Under the pieces are notes generated by a model, which saw nothing but the letters and a program-made list of their open reading frames with translations, did no database searches and was not told where the DNA came from. Below are positions 7,819-14,517 of a DNA stretch of 37,108 bases, in pieces; position 1 is the first letter of the stretch, and every line of letters starts with the position of its first letter. Source of the DNA: Streptomyces olivochromogenes. GTDB lineage: Bacteria; Actinomycetota; Actinomycetes; Streptomycetales; Streptomycetaceae. Position numbers and translations under genes: made by a program. The DNA is taken from assembly GCF_021538895.1 (NCBI RefSeq), contig NZ_JADDRL010000092.1, positions 1 through 37,108 of the forward strand, written 5' to 3'.

Positions 7819-8220
7819 CTACCGGACGCCCTGGCGGATCTCTTCGAGCCGGGTCGTCAACCGCTGGTGGCGCTGCGAGGCCGCCTGGGAGGAATTCAGG
7901 CCCTGGTGCCCGGCGATCTGCCGCCAGTCCATACCGCGCCGCCGGGCCTCCATCACCACCTGGCTCTCCAGGCGGTCCAGTTGGTGCCGCAGTTCCTCGA
8001 AAAGGCTGAGGGCGGCGCCGACGTCGTCCACGGTCACGTCCGCCGCCGGTTCGCCGTCGCCCCGCGGGTCGCGAGCGGCGGCCGCCAGCAGCCGCCCGAG
8101 CAGCGCCGCGTCCCGTGCGAGGAGGTGCGCCGGAGCGGTCCCGTCGGCGGACGACGGCGCCAGCGCGGACAGCCGGTGGCGGGCGTCGGCGTGAACGTCG
8201 ACCGGGGCGTCATGTGCCAT
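7819..8220 (-). CDS. Small helix-turn-helix protein upstream of the Tap-like gene
   Basis: A 133-residue soluble protein. The C-terminal half, from about residue 75, reads as an amphipathic helix (LFEELRHQLDRLESQVVMEARR) followed by a helix-turn-helix (GMDWRQIAGHQGLNSSQAASQRHQRL), so DNA binding is likely. The Ala-rich N-terminal part shows no domain. It ends 16 bp before the Tap-like start and is probably co-transcribed with it. It is too short and too different to be the terminal protein Tpg (about 185 aa). Regulation of its own operon or of the divergent graspetide promoter is an inference from position. ATG 8220 is the only good start, although its ribosome site is weak. Confidence 0.6.
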   Translation of the reverse strand: MAHDAPVDVHADARHRLSALAPSSADGTAPAHLLARDAALLGRLLAAAARDPRGDGEPAADVTVDDVGAALSLFEELRHQLDRLESQVVMEARRRGMDWRQIAGHQGLNSSQAASQRHQRLTTRLEEIRQGVR

Positions 8221-8240
8221 GCGGGCATGCTATCCCAGCC

Positions 8241-8313
8241 GAACAACGGAACAACGTTTCGTTTATTCCTTAAACCAGGCTTAATTCCCGCCGGGATTAC
8301 TCAGAGTAAGGAA
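8241..8313. promoter_or_regulatory. Divergent control region with tandem and inverted repeats before the graspetide precursor gene
   Basis: This AT-rich island lies between the HTH gene (minus) and the precursor gene (plus). It has two adjoining copies of GAACAACG (8241-8248, 8249-8256) and an inverted pair TTCCTTA (8266-8272) / TAAGGAA (8307-8313). These are plausible operator sites. A TATAAG at 8335-8340 could be part of the graspetide promoter, but no matching -35 element is clear. Confidence 0.4.
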
Positions 8314-8369
8314 ACCAACCACCCGTTCGATTCGTATAAGTAGATGAAAGCTTTGAACAGGGAGAGACC

Positions 8370-8561
8370 ATGCAGCCGTTCACGCTCAACTACGCACGCC
8401 CCGCTGTGCAGTTGGAAGTCATCAGTCCGTACGCGTACGACTCCGGACTGCAGTTGAACGTGTTCCCCGATGGCCGGATCGCAGCCACCGATCACGCAAC
8501 GCTCCGAGCGCTGGGGACCACGACCTCCACGGCGGGTTCCAAGACGCACTTCGACGACTGA
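8370..8561 (+). CDS. tgmA: Graspetide (ATP-grasp-modified RiPP) precursor peptide
   Basis: A 63-residue peptide. Its leader begins MQPFTLNYARP, the PFxLNYARP-type motif of the putative ATP-grasp target RiPP family (TIGR04186), which ATP-grasp ligases recognise. The C-terminus TTTSTAGSKTHFDD forms the likely core: hydroxyl or amine donors (T, S, K) and the terminal acidic pair D62-D63 as acceptors for side-chain ester or amide rings. Start ATG 8370 follows GGAGAG at 8361-8366. The modifying ATP-grasp gene starts 15 bp downstream, which is the usual tgmA-tgmB order. Ring topology cannot be predicted with certainty; only two acidic residues sit in the core, so one or two crosslinks are expected. 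Confidence 0.88.
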   Translation: MQPFTLNYARPAVQLEVISPYAYDSGLQLNVFPDGRIAATDHATLRALGTTTSTAGSKTHFDD

Positions 8562-8576
8562 TCGCGGGCACCGACG

Positions 8577-9560
8577 ATGACCGTGCTCATCCTGACCTCC
8601 GACGAGGACGTGACGGCGGACATGGTGGTCCTCCGGCTCCACGAGACCGGCGCGCCCGTCGTCCGGCTCGACCCCGCCGACCTCACCAGCGGGGTCGCCC
8701 TCTCGGGCGAGTACATCCAGGGCGTCTACCGCGGACATGTGTCCGTCGGGGGCCGCCTGGTGAGCGTGAACGGACTGCGCTCCATCTGGGTGCGCAGACC
8801 CGGAGTCGCGGCCGCCCGGGCCGCCCAGCCGACCACCTGGCTGACGGAGGAGTCCTCCCAGGCGCTGTACGGCATGCTGCGCGGCACCGACGCGCGCTGG
8901 ATGAACCACCCCGACGCCGCCCGCCGGGCCCGCCACAAGCCCTGGCAGCTGCGGCTGGCCCAGCGCAGCGGGCTGCCCGTGCCGGCGACGTTGATCACGA
9001 CGTTCCCGCAGGCCGCCCGGGAGTTCGCGGAACGCTTCCCGGACCTGGTGGTCAAGCCGGTGTCCGGCGCGCATCCGCAGGAGCCGCCGCGGGCGGTGCC
9101 GACCAGCCGGGTGGCGCCGGACACCGACTTCGCGGCCGTCGCCTTCGGCCCGACGCTGCTGCAGCGGCGGGTCGCCAAGCGGGCCGACATCCGCCTGACC
9201 GCCGTGGGCGACCGGTTGCTGGCCGCGCGCAAGGCGGTCGCCCCGGACGCCGATCCGAACGACGTGGACGTCCGTTTCGCCCCGTCCACCTCCACCTGGG
9301 CACCCGTGGACGTGCCCCCGCGCGTCGGGGCCGCCGTGCTCACCTATCTGAAGGAAGCGGAACTCGCCTACGGCGCCTTCGACTTCGCGGAGGACGGCGA
9401 CGGGATCTGGTGGTTCCTGGAGTGCAACCAGTCGGGTCAGTTCGGCTTCGTCGAGATGGACACCGAGCAGCCGATCGCGCATTCCATAGCCGAGTGGCTG
9501 GCGCACGGCGCCGAACCGGGTAGGACGTACGTCAACGGCGCCAGGAGGGCGACTTCTTGA
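8577..9560 (+). CDS. tgmB: ATP-grasp ribosomal peptide maturase (graspetide ligase)
   Basis: A 327-residue ATP-grasp enzyme expected to activate the acidic side chains of the precursor as acyl phosphates and join them to Thr/Ser or Lys side chains. The N-terminal pre-ATP-grasp domain starts MTVLILTSDEDVTADMVV. WVRRPG around residue 75 and the later MNHPDAARRARHKPWQLRLA are typical of MvdD/TgmB-type ligases. The ATP-binding lysine lies in LVVKPVSGAH. The Mg-binding end of the grasp fold is FLECNQSGQF, followed by a VEMDTEQPIA segment that I take to be C-terminal family sequence. Length fits graspetide ligases. The gene lies 15 bp after the precursor gene and overlaps the next gene by 4 nt (TTGA), so precursor, ligase and oxidoreductase form one operon. 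Confidence 0.9.
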   Translation: MTVLILTSDEDVTADMVVLRLHETGAPVVRLDPADLTSGVALSGEYIQGVYRGHVSVGGRLVSVNGLRSIWVRRPGVAAARAAQPTTWLTEESSQALYGMLRGTDARWMNHPDAARRARHKPWQLRLAQRSGLPVPATLITTFPQAAREFAERFPDLVVKPVSGAHPQEPPRAVPTSRVAPDTDFAAVAFGPTLLQRRVAKRADIRLTAVGDRLLAARKAVAPDADPNDVDVRFAPSTSTWAPVDVPPRVGAAVLTYLKEAELAYGAFDFAEDGDGIWWFLECNQSGQFGFVEMDTEQPIAHSIAEWLAHGAEPGRTYVNGARRATS

Positions 9561-10492
9561 CGACCATCACGGAGGACGGCGGCATGCGCATCGGGCTGCT
9601 CGGCACGGGGCCGTGGGCGCAGGCTGCGTACGCCCCCGCGCTGAGCAAGCACGGCGACCTGCGCTTCGCGGGGGTGTGGGGCCGCCGGCCGGACGCCGCC
9701 GCGGCCCTGGCGGAGCGGTACGGCACGCGGGCGTACGACGACGTGGACGCCCTGCTCGACGAGGTCGACGCGGTGGCCGTGGCGCTGCCTCCGTCCGTCC
9801 AGGCGGACCTCGCGGTGCGCGCGGCCCGCGCGGGCTGTCATCTGCTGCTGGACAAACCGCTCGCCCTGAGCGCGGCCGACGCCCGGGCCGTGGTCGACGC
9901 GACCGACCGGGCCGGGGTGGCCTCGGTGGTGTTCTTCACCACACGCTTCCAGGCGGAGCCGCAGGCCTGGATCGCCGAGCAGGCCGCCACGGCGGGCTGG
10001 TTCACCGCGCGGGCCGAGTGGCTCGGCGCCGTCTTCACCGGCGACAGCCCCTTCGCCGCCTCGCCCTGGCGCAGGGCGAAGGGAGCGCTGTGGGACGTGG
10101 GCCCGCACGCCCTGTCCGTCCTGCTGCCGGTCCTCGGGGACGTCCGGGGCGTGACGGCGGCGGCCCACGGTCCCGGGGACACCGTCCATCTGGTCCTCGA
10201 CCACGTCACCGACGCGTCGAGCTCCGTGACGCTGAGCCTCACCGCCCCGCCCGCCGCGGCGGGGGCCGCCGTCGAACTCCGGGGAGAGGCCGGGGTGACC
10301 CTGTTGCCGGGCAGCTCCGAGGGAGCGGTCCCGGCCCTCGCCCGGGCGGCCGACGCCCTCCTGACGGCCGCCCGCACGCGCCGCCCGCACTCCTGCGACG
10401 CGGCGTTCGGCCTCCGCGTCACCGAGATCCTCGCGGCGGCGGAAGATCGACTGACCACGGACGCGGGGTCCGGGCGTAGCGTAGGGATGTGA
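9557..10492 (+). CDS. Gfo/Idh/MocA-family NAD(P)-dependent oxidoreductase
   Basis: A 311-residue oxidoreductase. The Rossmann nucleotide site is MRIGLLGTGPWAQ. The family's EKP motif appears as DKP in HLLLDKPLALS, keeping the lysine. GALWDVGPHALSVLLP matches the Asp...His substrate-site helix. The family usually oxidises or reduces sugars, inositols or related polyols. TTG 9557 is supported by AGGAGG at 9543-9548 eight bases upstream and by the TTGA overlap with the ligase gene; an internal ATG at 9584 is the alternative. Translational coupling to a graspetide ligase suggests either tailoring of the peptide or a metabolic role joined to it by chance. I know of no characterised graspetide route with this enzyme class. 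Confidence 0.85.
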   Translation: MTTITEDGGMRIGLLGTGPWAQAAYAPALSKHGDLRFAGVWGRRPDAAAALAERYGTRAYDDVDALLDEVDAVAVALPPSVQADLAVRAARAGCHLLLDKPLALSAADARAVVDATDRAGVASVVFFTTRFQAEPQAWIAEQAATAGWFTARAEWLGAVFTGDSPFAASPWRRAKGALWDVGPHALSVLLPVLGDVRGVTAAAHGPGDTVHLVLDHVTDASSSVTLSLTAPPAAAGAAVELRGEAGVTLLPGSSEGAVPALARAADALLTAARTRRPHSCDAAFGLRVTEILAAAEDRLTTDAGSGRSVGM

Positions 10493-11601
10493 GTTCGGCG
10501 CGCGACCGCAGGTCGCGCAGGTACCCGGAGGAACGCGGCTGGCTGCGTGGCGCACCACCGCCGTGGTGGGTGCGCGCGCTGCCCATCGTCCTGCTGGCGG
10601 GCGTCACCACGGCCACGCTGATCAGTCCCAGCCAGGTGGACATCGGGTTCCTGCTGGGCGCGATCCCGCCGCTGGCCGTGCTGTCGTACGGCCCCGTGGC
10701 CACCGCGCTGCTCGGCGTGCTGGTCATCGCGGTGCTGCACATCCCCGCCACGCACCTGAACCGCCCCGGCGACACGGATCTGCTGACCATCGCCTTCGTC
10801 GCCGTACTGAGCGTGTTCGTCTCCTACGTCCGCAGTCACCGGGACGCCCAGCTGAACACGGAGCGGACGGTCGCCGAGGCCGTGCAGCGGGCCGTGGTGC
10901 CGAAGCTTCCGGCACGGGTCGGGCCGATCGGCTGCTCAGGGCTCTACCGGACCGCCCAGCACGGGACGCTGGTCGGCGGGGACTTCTTCGACGTGCGGGA
11001 GGGGCCGTACGGCGTCCGGGCGGTGATGGGCGACGTGCAGGGGCACGGACTGGCGGCCGTCTCGACGGTGGTGTCGCTGCTGGGTGCCTTCCGGGAGGCG
11101 GTGCTGGACCAGCCGGACCTGGAGGGGGTCGCGGGCCGCATGGACCGGAGGCTGACGGTCGACTCGGCGGGCCGGCCGCACGCCGAGCTGTTCGCCACGG
11201 CCGTGGTGCTGGAGTTCTCCGCCGACGCCCGCACGGTGCGGATCGTGGCGAGCGGCCATCCGGCTCCCGTGCTGCTGCACGACGGGCAGGCCCGCGAGAT
11301 CACGGTCTCGGCCGGCACCCCGCTCGGGCTCGGCATCGCCGGGATCGACCGCCCCAAGGAGGTCTCGGTGGCGCTGGAGCCCGGCGACCGGCTGTTCCTG
11401 GCCTCCGACGGCGTGTGGGAGGGCCGGGACGCCTCCGGCGCCTTCTATCCGCTGACGCGGCGGCTGACCGAGTTCTCCACCGCGGACCCGGCCGAGCTGA
11501 CCGTCCTGATCTGGGAGGATCTGCTGCGGCACTGCGGCGGCGACGTCAGCGACGACGCCACCATGCTCGTCCTCACCACGTCACCGACCCGCACGCCGTA
11601 G
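10489..11601 (+). CDS. Membrane-anchored PP2C-type serine/threonine phosphatase (SpoIIE domain)
   Basis: A 370-residue protein. A basic N-terminus is followed by three or four membrane helices (about residues 28-115, including ALPIVLLAGVTTATLI and LLTIAFVAVLSVFVSYV). A cytoplasmic PP2C/SpoIIE domain spans about residues 130-365, with metal-binding aspartates in GGDFFDV, MGDVQGHG, ASDGVWEG and SDDATMLVL. This is the commonest Streptomyces type of partner-switch phosphatase, usually acting on anti-sigma-factor antagonists. No sensor domain other than the membrane part is visible. GTG 10489 overlaps the previous stop (GTGA), so it may belong to the graspetide operon. It ends 1 bp before the convergent stop of the Lrp/AsnC gene. 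Confidence 0.9.
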   Translation: MSSARDRRSRRYPEERGWLRGAPPPWWVRALPIVLLAGVTTATLISPSQVDIGFLLGAIPPLAVLSYGPVATALLGVLVIAVLHIPATHLNRPGDTDLLTIAFVAVLSVFVSYVRSHRDAQLNTERTVAEAVQRAVVPKLPARVGPIGCSGLYRTAQHGTLVGGDFFDVREGPYGVRAVMGDVQGHGLAAVSTVVSLLGAFREAVLDQPDLEGVAGRMDRRLTVDSAGRPHAELFATAVVLEFSADARTVRIVASGHPAPVLLHDGQAREITVSAGTPLGLGIAGIDRPKEVSVALEPGDRLFLASDGVWEGRDASGAFYPLTRRLTEFSTADPAELTVLIWEDLLRHCGGDVSDDATMLVLTTSPTRTP

Positions 11602-11602
11602 C

Positions 11603-12043
11603 TCAGCCCACGTCCCACAGGAACCGGTGGGTGTGGATGGCGAAGTACGGGAACGACTGCACCTCGCGTACGCCCTCGATCTGCCGCACCACGTCGTTGA
11701 CGAAGTCCAGCAGGTCCTTCGGGCCGGGGGTGACCACCTCGGCGAACAGGTCGAAGCCGCCCGAGGTGAGCACCGAGTAGACGACCTCCGGGCGGTCGGC
11801 GAGCGCGTCGGCGACGGCGCGCGGATCGCCGTCCACGCCGATGCCGAGCAGCGCCATGGCCTGTCCGCCCATCGCCATCGGGTCGGTGACGCCGACGACC
11901 TGGACGGCCTTGGTGTCCAGCAGCCGCTGGAGCCGCTGCCGGGCCGCCGACGCGGACAGACCGACCTTCGGACCGAGATCGGCGTACGCGACGCGCCCGT
12001 CGGTCTGCAGTTCACGCAGGATGGCCCGGTCGATCTCGTCCAC
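11603..12043 (-). CDS. Lrp/AsnC-family transcriptional regulator
   Basis: A 146-residue regulator. The N-terminal helix-turn-helix is typical: DEIDRAILRELQTDGRVAYA, then LGPKVGLSASAARQRLQRLL. The C-terminal RAM/AsnC ligand-binding and oligomerisation domain (about residues 65-140) includes GGFDLFAEVVTP and EGVREVQSFP. Such proteins bind amino acids and control their transport or metabolism genes. It lies downstream of, and on the same strand as, a class-III aminotransferase gene, separated from it by a MITE. The 26-bp palindrome before that aminotransferase is a natural candidate operator. GTG 12043 gives the normal family start. A direct regulatory link is inference. Confidence 0.92.
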   Translation of the reverse strand: MDEIDRAILRELQTDGRVAYADLGPKVGLSASAARQRLQRLLDTKAVQVVGVTDPMAMGGQAMALLGIGVDGDPRAVADALADRPEVVYSVLTSGGFDLFAEVVTPGPKDLLDFVNDVVRQIEGVREVQSFPYFAIHTHRFLWDVG

Positions 12044-12127
12044 GGTCCTCGTACTTCCCTTCCGGCCGGCTAGGTCCTGTCGTCAAACTCGCGTCGTCCG
12101 CCCGAAGGGCGGGCCTCGCGGCGTCAT

Positions 12128-12166
12128 GGGGGTCCCCCCTGCTCGAGCGGAGCCGAGAGCTTGGGG
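12128..12166. repeat. Internal palindromic repeat A of the MITE
   Basis: Begins GGGGGTCCCCCC (12128-12139) and ends AGCTTGGGGGA, folding as a hairpin. Nearly the same sequence, with a shorter loop, recurs at 12265-12297. Confidence 0.7.
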
Positions 12167-12176
12167 GAGCGTGCTC

Positions 12177-12207
12177 TGGGGGTCCCCCCGGCCGAAGGCT
12201 GGGGGAG
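12177..12207. repeat. Internal palindromic repeat B of the MITE
   Basis: A diverged copy with the same GGGGGTCCCCCC start and GGGGGAG end, with a GGCCGAAGGCT loop region. Confidence 0.6.
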
Positions 12208-12264
12208 TGCCGGGCCTCGGCCCTCGTACTGGACGTACTGGGGTCGGGGCCCGGTGCGGCGAGT

Positions 12265-12297
12265 GGGGGTCCCCCCTGCTCGAAGAGCTTGGGGGAG
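12265..12297. repeat. Internal palindromic repeat C of the MITE
   Basis: Close copy of repeat A (GGGGGTCCCCCC, then CTGCTCGAAGAGCTT, then GGGGGAG), followed by the same GCGTGC as repeat A. Confidence 0.7.
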
Positions 12298-12365
12298 CGT
12301 GCATGGCGTCGCGGGGCAGACGGGAGTTTGACGACAGGGCCTAGGGGTCACCCTATCGGCGGGTC

Positions 12366-13715
12366 TCAGCCGGTCAGCTCGGCCAGGGCGGCGGCGAACA
12401 GGGCCGTGTGGGTGTCCACGTCCGCCTCGGTCGTGTCGGGGCACATGAGCGCCATGTTGTGGAACGGGGTCAGCAGGATGCCCCGGTTCGCGAGATACAG
12501 GTGGAGGAAGTCCTCCAGCTCGGTGTCGCCGGCCGCCTCGGACTCGGTGCCGGTGCGCGGTGCCGGGTCGGCGAAGCGGTACTCGGTGCGGGCGCCGAGG
12601 CGGCTGACCGACCAGGGCAGCGCGTGTGCCGCGATGCCCGCGCGGACGCCGGCCTCGAAGCGCTCGGACAGCTTGGCCATGTGGGCGAAGGCCTCGTCGG
12701 TGAGCACGTGCTCCAGGGTGGCCCGCATCGCCGCGACGGAGAGCGCGTTGCCCGCCAGGGTGCCGCCGACTCCGCCCATGTCCACCAGGTCCAGGTCGTC
12801 GCGGGCGAGCAGCCGCTCGGCGAGGTCGGCGGCCAGGCCGTAGGCGCCGGCCGGGATGCCGCCGCCGATGGCCTTGCCGATGGTCAGCAGGTCGGGCTCC
12901 AGGTCCCAGGCGGCGGTGCAGCCGCCCGGCCCGGCGGAGAAGGTGTGCGTCTCGTCGTTGATCAGCAGCGTGCCGTACTGCCGGGTCAGCTCCCGCACGC
13001 CGGCCAGGTATCCGGGTTCGGGCAGGACGATGCCGATGTTGGTGAGCGCGGGTTCCATCAGGACGGCGGCCACGTCGCCGTGGGCCAGCTCGCGCTCCAG
13101 CTGTGCCAGGTCGTTGAACTCGGCGACCCGGCTGGTCAGCGTGACGTCACAGGGGGCGCCGACGTTTCCGGGGCGGGCGGTGCCATGGCCGTCCGGGCCG
13201 ACGACGATCAGCGACTCGTCGACGCTGCCGTGGTAGCTGTAGCTGTTCACGAGGATCTTGGAACGGCCGGTGACGGCCCGGGCGAGGCGGATCGCCCAGC
13301 GGTTGGCGTCGGTCGCGGTCAGCGAGAAGCTCCAGCGCGCGAGCCCGAAGCGGCGGGTCAGCTCCGCGCCGACCCACTCGGCGTCCTCGGTGGGGAGCAT
13401 CGCGGTGGCCCCGCCCAGCTCGGCGAACCTGCGGTGCACCGCCTCCGCCACCACGGCGGGCGAGTGACCGGCCATGGCCCCGGTGTCACCGAGGCAGAAG
13501 TCGACGTACTCGTGCCCGTCGATGTCGGTGACGCGGGCGCCGCGGGCGGTGGCGAGGTAGCGGGGGAACGCGCCGGCGGTCTTGTTCATCCAGGTCATCG
13601 GCACCCGGCCGAAGAGGTGGTCGGCGCGGCCGTAGGCCTCTTTCGAGCGCGGGTTGCGACGCTCGGCCTCGGCGCTCTCGCGGGCCAGGAGCTGGTGCAG
13701 GCGGGTGCGGTGCAT
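12366..13715 (-). CDS. Class-III PLP-dependent aminotransferase (glutamate-1-semialdehyde-aminomutase-like)
   Basis: A 449-residue fold-type I PLP enzyme. The Schiff-base lysine is K281 in LTIGKAIGGGIPAGAYG. LINDETHTF supplies the Asp that pairs with the PLP ring nitrogen. CLGDTGAMAGHSPAVV and SLTATDANRWAIRLAR are the phosphate-site and cofactor-site segments. It resembles the glutamate-1-semialdehyde 2,1-aminomutase branch, but a hemL duty in heme synthesis is unlikely given the isolated position. ATG 13715 is preferred to the upstream TTG 13781, because that TTG falls in a likely -35 element (TTGCAG, 13776-13781) paired 18 bp away with TACGCT (13752-13757). Its substrate is unknown. Proximity of an Lrp/AsnC gene suggests an amino-acid substrate. 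Confidence 0.88.
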   Translation of the reverse strand: MHRTRLHQLLARESAEAERRNPRSKEAYGRADHLFGRVPMTWMNKTAGAFPRYLATARGARVTDIDGHEYVDFCLGDTGAMAGHSPAVVAEAVHRRFAELGGATAMLPTEDAEWVGAELTRRFGLARWSFSLTATDANRWAIRLARAVTGRSKILVNSYSYHGSVDESLIVVGPDGHGTARPGNVGAPCDVTLTSRVAEFNDLAQLERELAHGDVAAVLMEPALTNIGIVLPEPGYLAGVRELTRQYGTLLINDETHTFSAGPGGCTAAWDLEPDLLTIGKAIGGGIPAGAYGLAADLAERLLARDDLDLVDMGGVGGTLAGNALSVAAMRATLEHVLTDEAFAHMAKLSERFEAGVRAGIAAHALPWSVSRLGARTEYRFADPAPRTGTESEAAGDTELEDFLHLYLANRGILLTPFHNMALMCPDTTEADVDTHTALFAAALAELTG

Positions 13716-13751
13716 GGAGTACCCCAGTGGCGACGGCAACGGAACATTCGG

Positions 13752-13781
13752 AGCGTACGGCCGAAACAGCGGGTACTGCAA
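13752..13781 (-). promoter_or_regulatory. Likely promoter of the aminotransferase gene
   Basis: TTGCAG (13776-13781), an 18-bp spacer and TACGCT (13752-13757) on the minus strand, 36 bp before ATG 13715. The elements fit a vegetative-type Streptomyces promoter. Confidence 0.45.
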
Positions 13782-13782
13782 G

Positions 13783-13840
13783 ACTCGACGAACGAATCGA
13801 TCGTGATCACGATCGATTCAAGCGTTCCGCTTCGTCGAGT
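13783..13840. promoter_or_regulatory. Nested inverted repeats with a 26-bp perfect palindrome upstream of the aminotransferase promoter
   Basis: Positions 13794-13819 form a perfect palindrome with half-site GAATCGATCGTGA. Around it lie outer inverted arms ACTCGACGAA (13783-13792) and TTCGTCGAGT (13831-13840). The inner palindrome begins 13 bp upstream of the proposed -35 element, a normal place for an activator or Lrp-type regulator. The nearby Lrp/AsnC protein is the obvious candidate to bind it; this is inferred, not shown. Confidence 0.6.
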
Positions 13841-13930
13841 GGATGCGGCGACCGGCGCCCCCTTGGCGCACTCGCGCTCGGGGCTCGAACGACCGGACTG
13901 AAACGCCAGGCCGCGCCACCCCTTCCGCCA

Positions 13931-13946
13931 GGTAGAAATATCTACC
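13931..13946. promoter_or_regulatory. Inverted repeat GGTAGA-AATA-TCTACC
   Basis: Perfect 6-bp arms around an AT core, about 100 bp before the ATG at 14046, in otherwise plain intergenic sequence. A possible operator or promoter element of that gene. The whole gap 13716-14045 holds no gene I can support. Confidence 0.35.
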
Positions 13947-14045
13947 AGCATGCATATGCCGGGTTGGCGTGCAGTCGCACCAAGTGCCCGGTGCGGATGC
14001 TCCCTGCGGCCGTGGCAGGCGAGCGGTGATCACCCGGAGCAGGGG

Positions 14046-14513
14046 ATGACGAACACGATGTGGATGCAGGGCGTCGAATGGCTCGCCGCGGCCGCGGCAA
14101 ACCCTCGGGCGTGCAAGTGGCAGTGGGACCACGGGGAGGGCATCGCGCTGCTTGAGGCGGGTCGCTTCTGGGACGTGCTCAGCGTTCCCGACCGGCTCGG
14201 CCTGCTCACGCTGGACCTGCTGTGGCGGCCGACGCTGCCGGTGCCCGGACCCACGCTGGTGGACACCGCCGCGCACAGAGTCGGCTTCTTCCTGCCACCC
14301 GATCCGTCCGGGCAGTGGGTCGGGGCGGGGCTGCGCTACGCGAGCAAGGGATCGTGGGTGGCCGTGCCGCCGCCGTACCGCTCCGCCCGGGCCCTGGAGT
14401 GGCTGATCCCGCCCGACGGCACCGGCTCGCTGCACGTGCCCGGCACCCTGGAACAGGCGCTGCGCCAGGCCAACGGCACCCTGACGGTGCTCACCCCGAT
14501 GTCCGAGAAGTAG
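14046..14513 (+). CDS. Small hypothetical protein, faintly like the N-terminal domain of bifunctional DNA primase/polymerases
   Basis: A 155-residue soluble protein with no membrane segment. The start at ATG 14046 (MTNTMWMQGVEWL) is supported by GGAG a few bases upstream (CCGGAGCAGGGG). Its pattern recalls small actinobacterial proteins related to the prim-pol N-terminal domain: FWDVLSVPDRLGLLTLDLL, then a Pro-rich PVPGPTLVD, HRVGFFLPPD, GSWVAVPPPY and LEWLIPPD. This is a weak resemblance from memory, not a firm assignment, and no catalytic acidic cluster is visible. The gene is isolated: upstream is the divergent aminotransferase, downstream a strong hairpin and the convergent hypE. Confidence 0.6.
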   Translation: MTNTMWMQGVEWLAAAAANPRACKWQWDHGEGIALLEAGRFWDVLSVPDRLGLLTLDLLWRPTLPVPGPTLVDTAAHRVGFFLPPDPSGQWVGAGLRYASKGSWVAVPPPYRSARALEWLIPPDGTGSLHVPGTLEQALRQANGTLTVLTPMSEK

Positions 14514-14517
14514 CGTC

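Larger units (their letters stand above)
12074..12340. mobile_element. 267-bp MITE with 17-bp terminal inverted repeats and CTAG target duplication
   Basis: The left end GTCCTGTCGTCAAACTC (12074-12090) and the right end GAGTTTGACGACAGGGC (12324-12340) are inverted copies with one mismatch. Imperfect similarity continues inward on both sides (CCGTC/GCGTC, then GC(G/A)...GTCATG / ACGCCATG). CTAG flanks the element directly at 12070-12073 and 12341-12344, as expected for a target duplication of an IS5-like transposase. There is no coding capacity, so it would need a transposase in trans. Inside are three related G5TC6-type hairpins, annotated separately. It sits between the Lrp/AsnC gene and the aminotransferase gene. 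Confidence 0.82.

Noticed and set aside
7819..8220. Possible terminal protein gene tpg beside the Tap-like gene
   Set aside because: The product is 133 residues, lacks resemblance to Tpg as I know it, and lies upstream rather than downstream of tap.
12128..12297. CRISPR-like array from the three regularly spaced hairpins
   Set aside because: The repeats are self-palindromic, few and variable in length, and lie inside an element with terminal inverted repeats; no cas gene is present.
13716..13781. Longer aminotransferase reading frame beginning at TTG 13781
   Set aside because: The extra residues are Pro-rich and unlike the family, there is no ribosome site, and the TTG lies inside a better explained -35 element.
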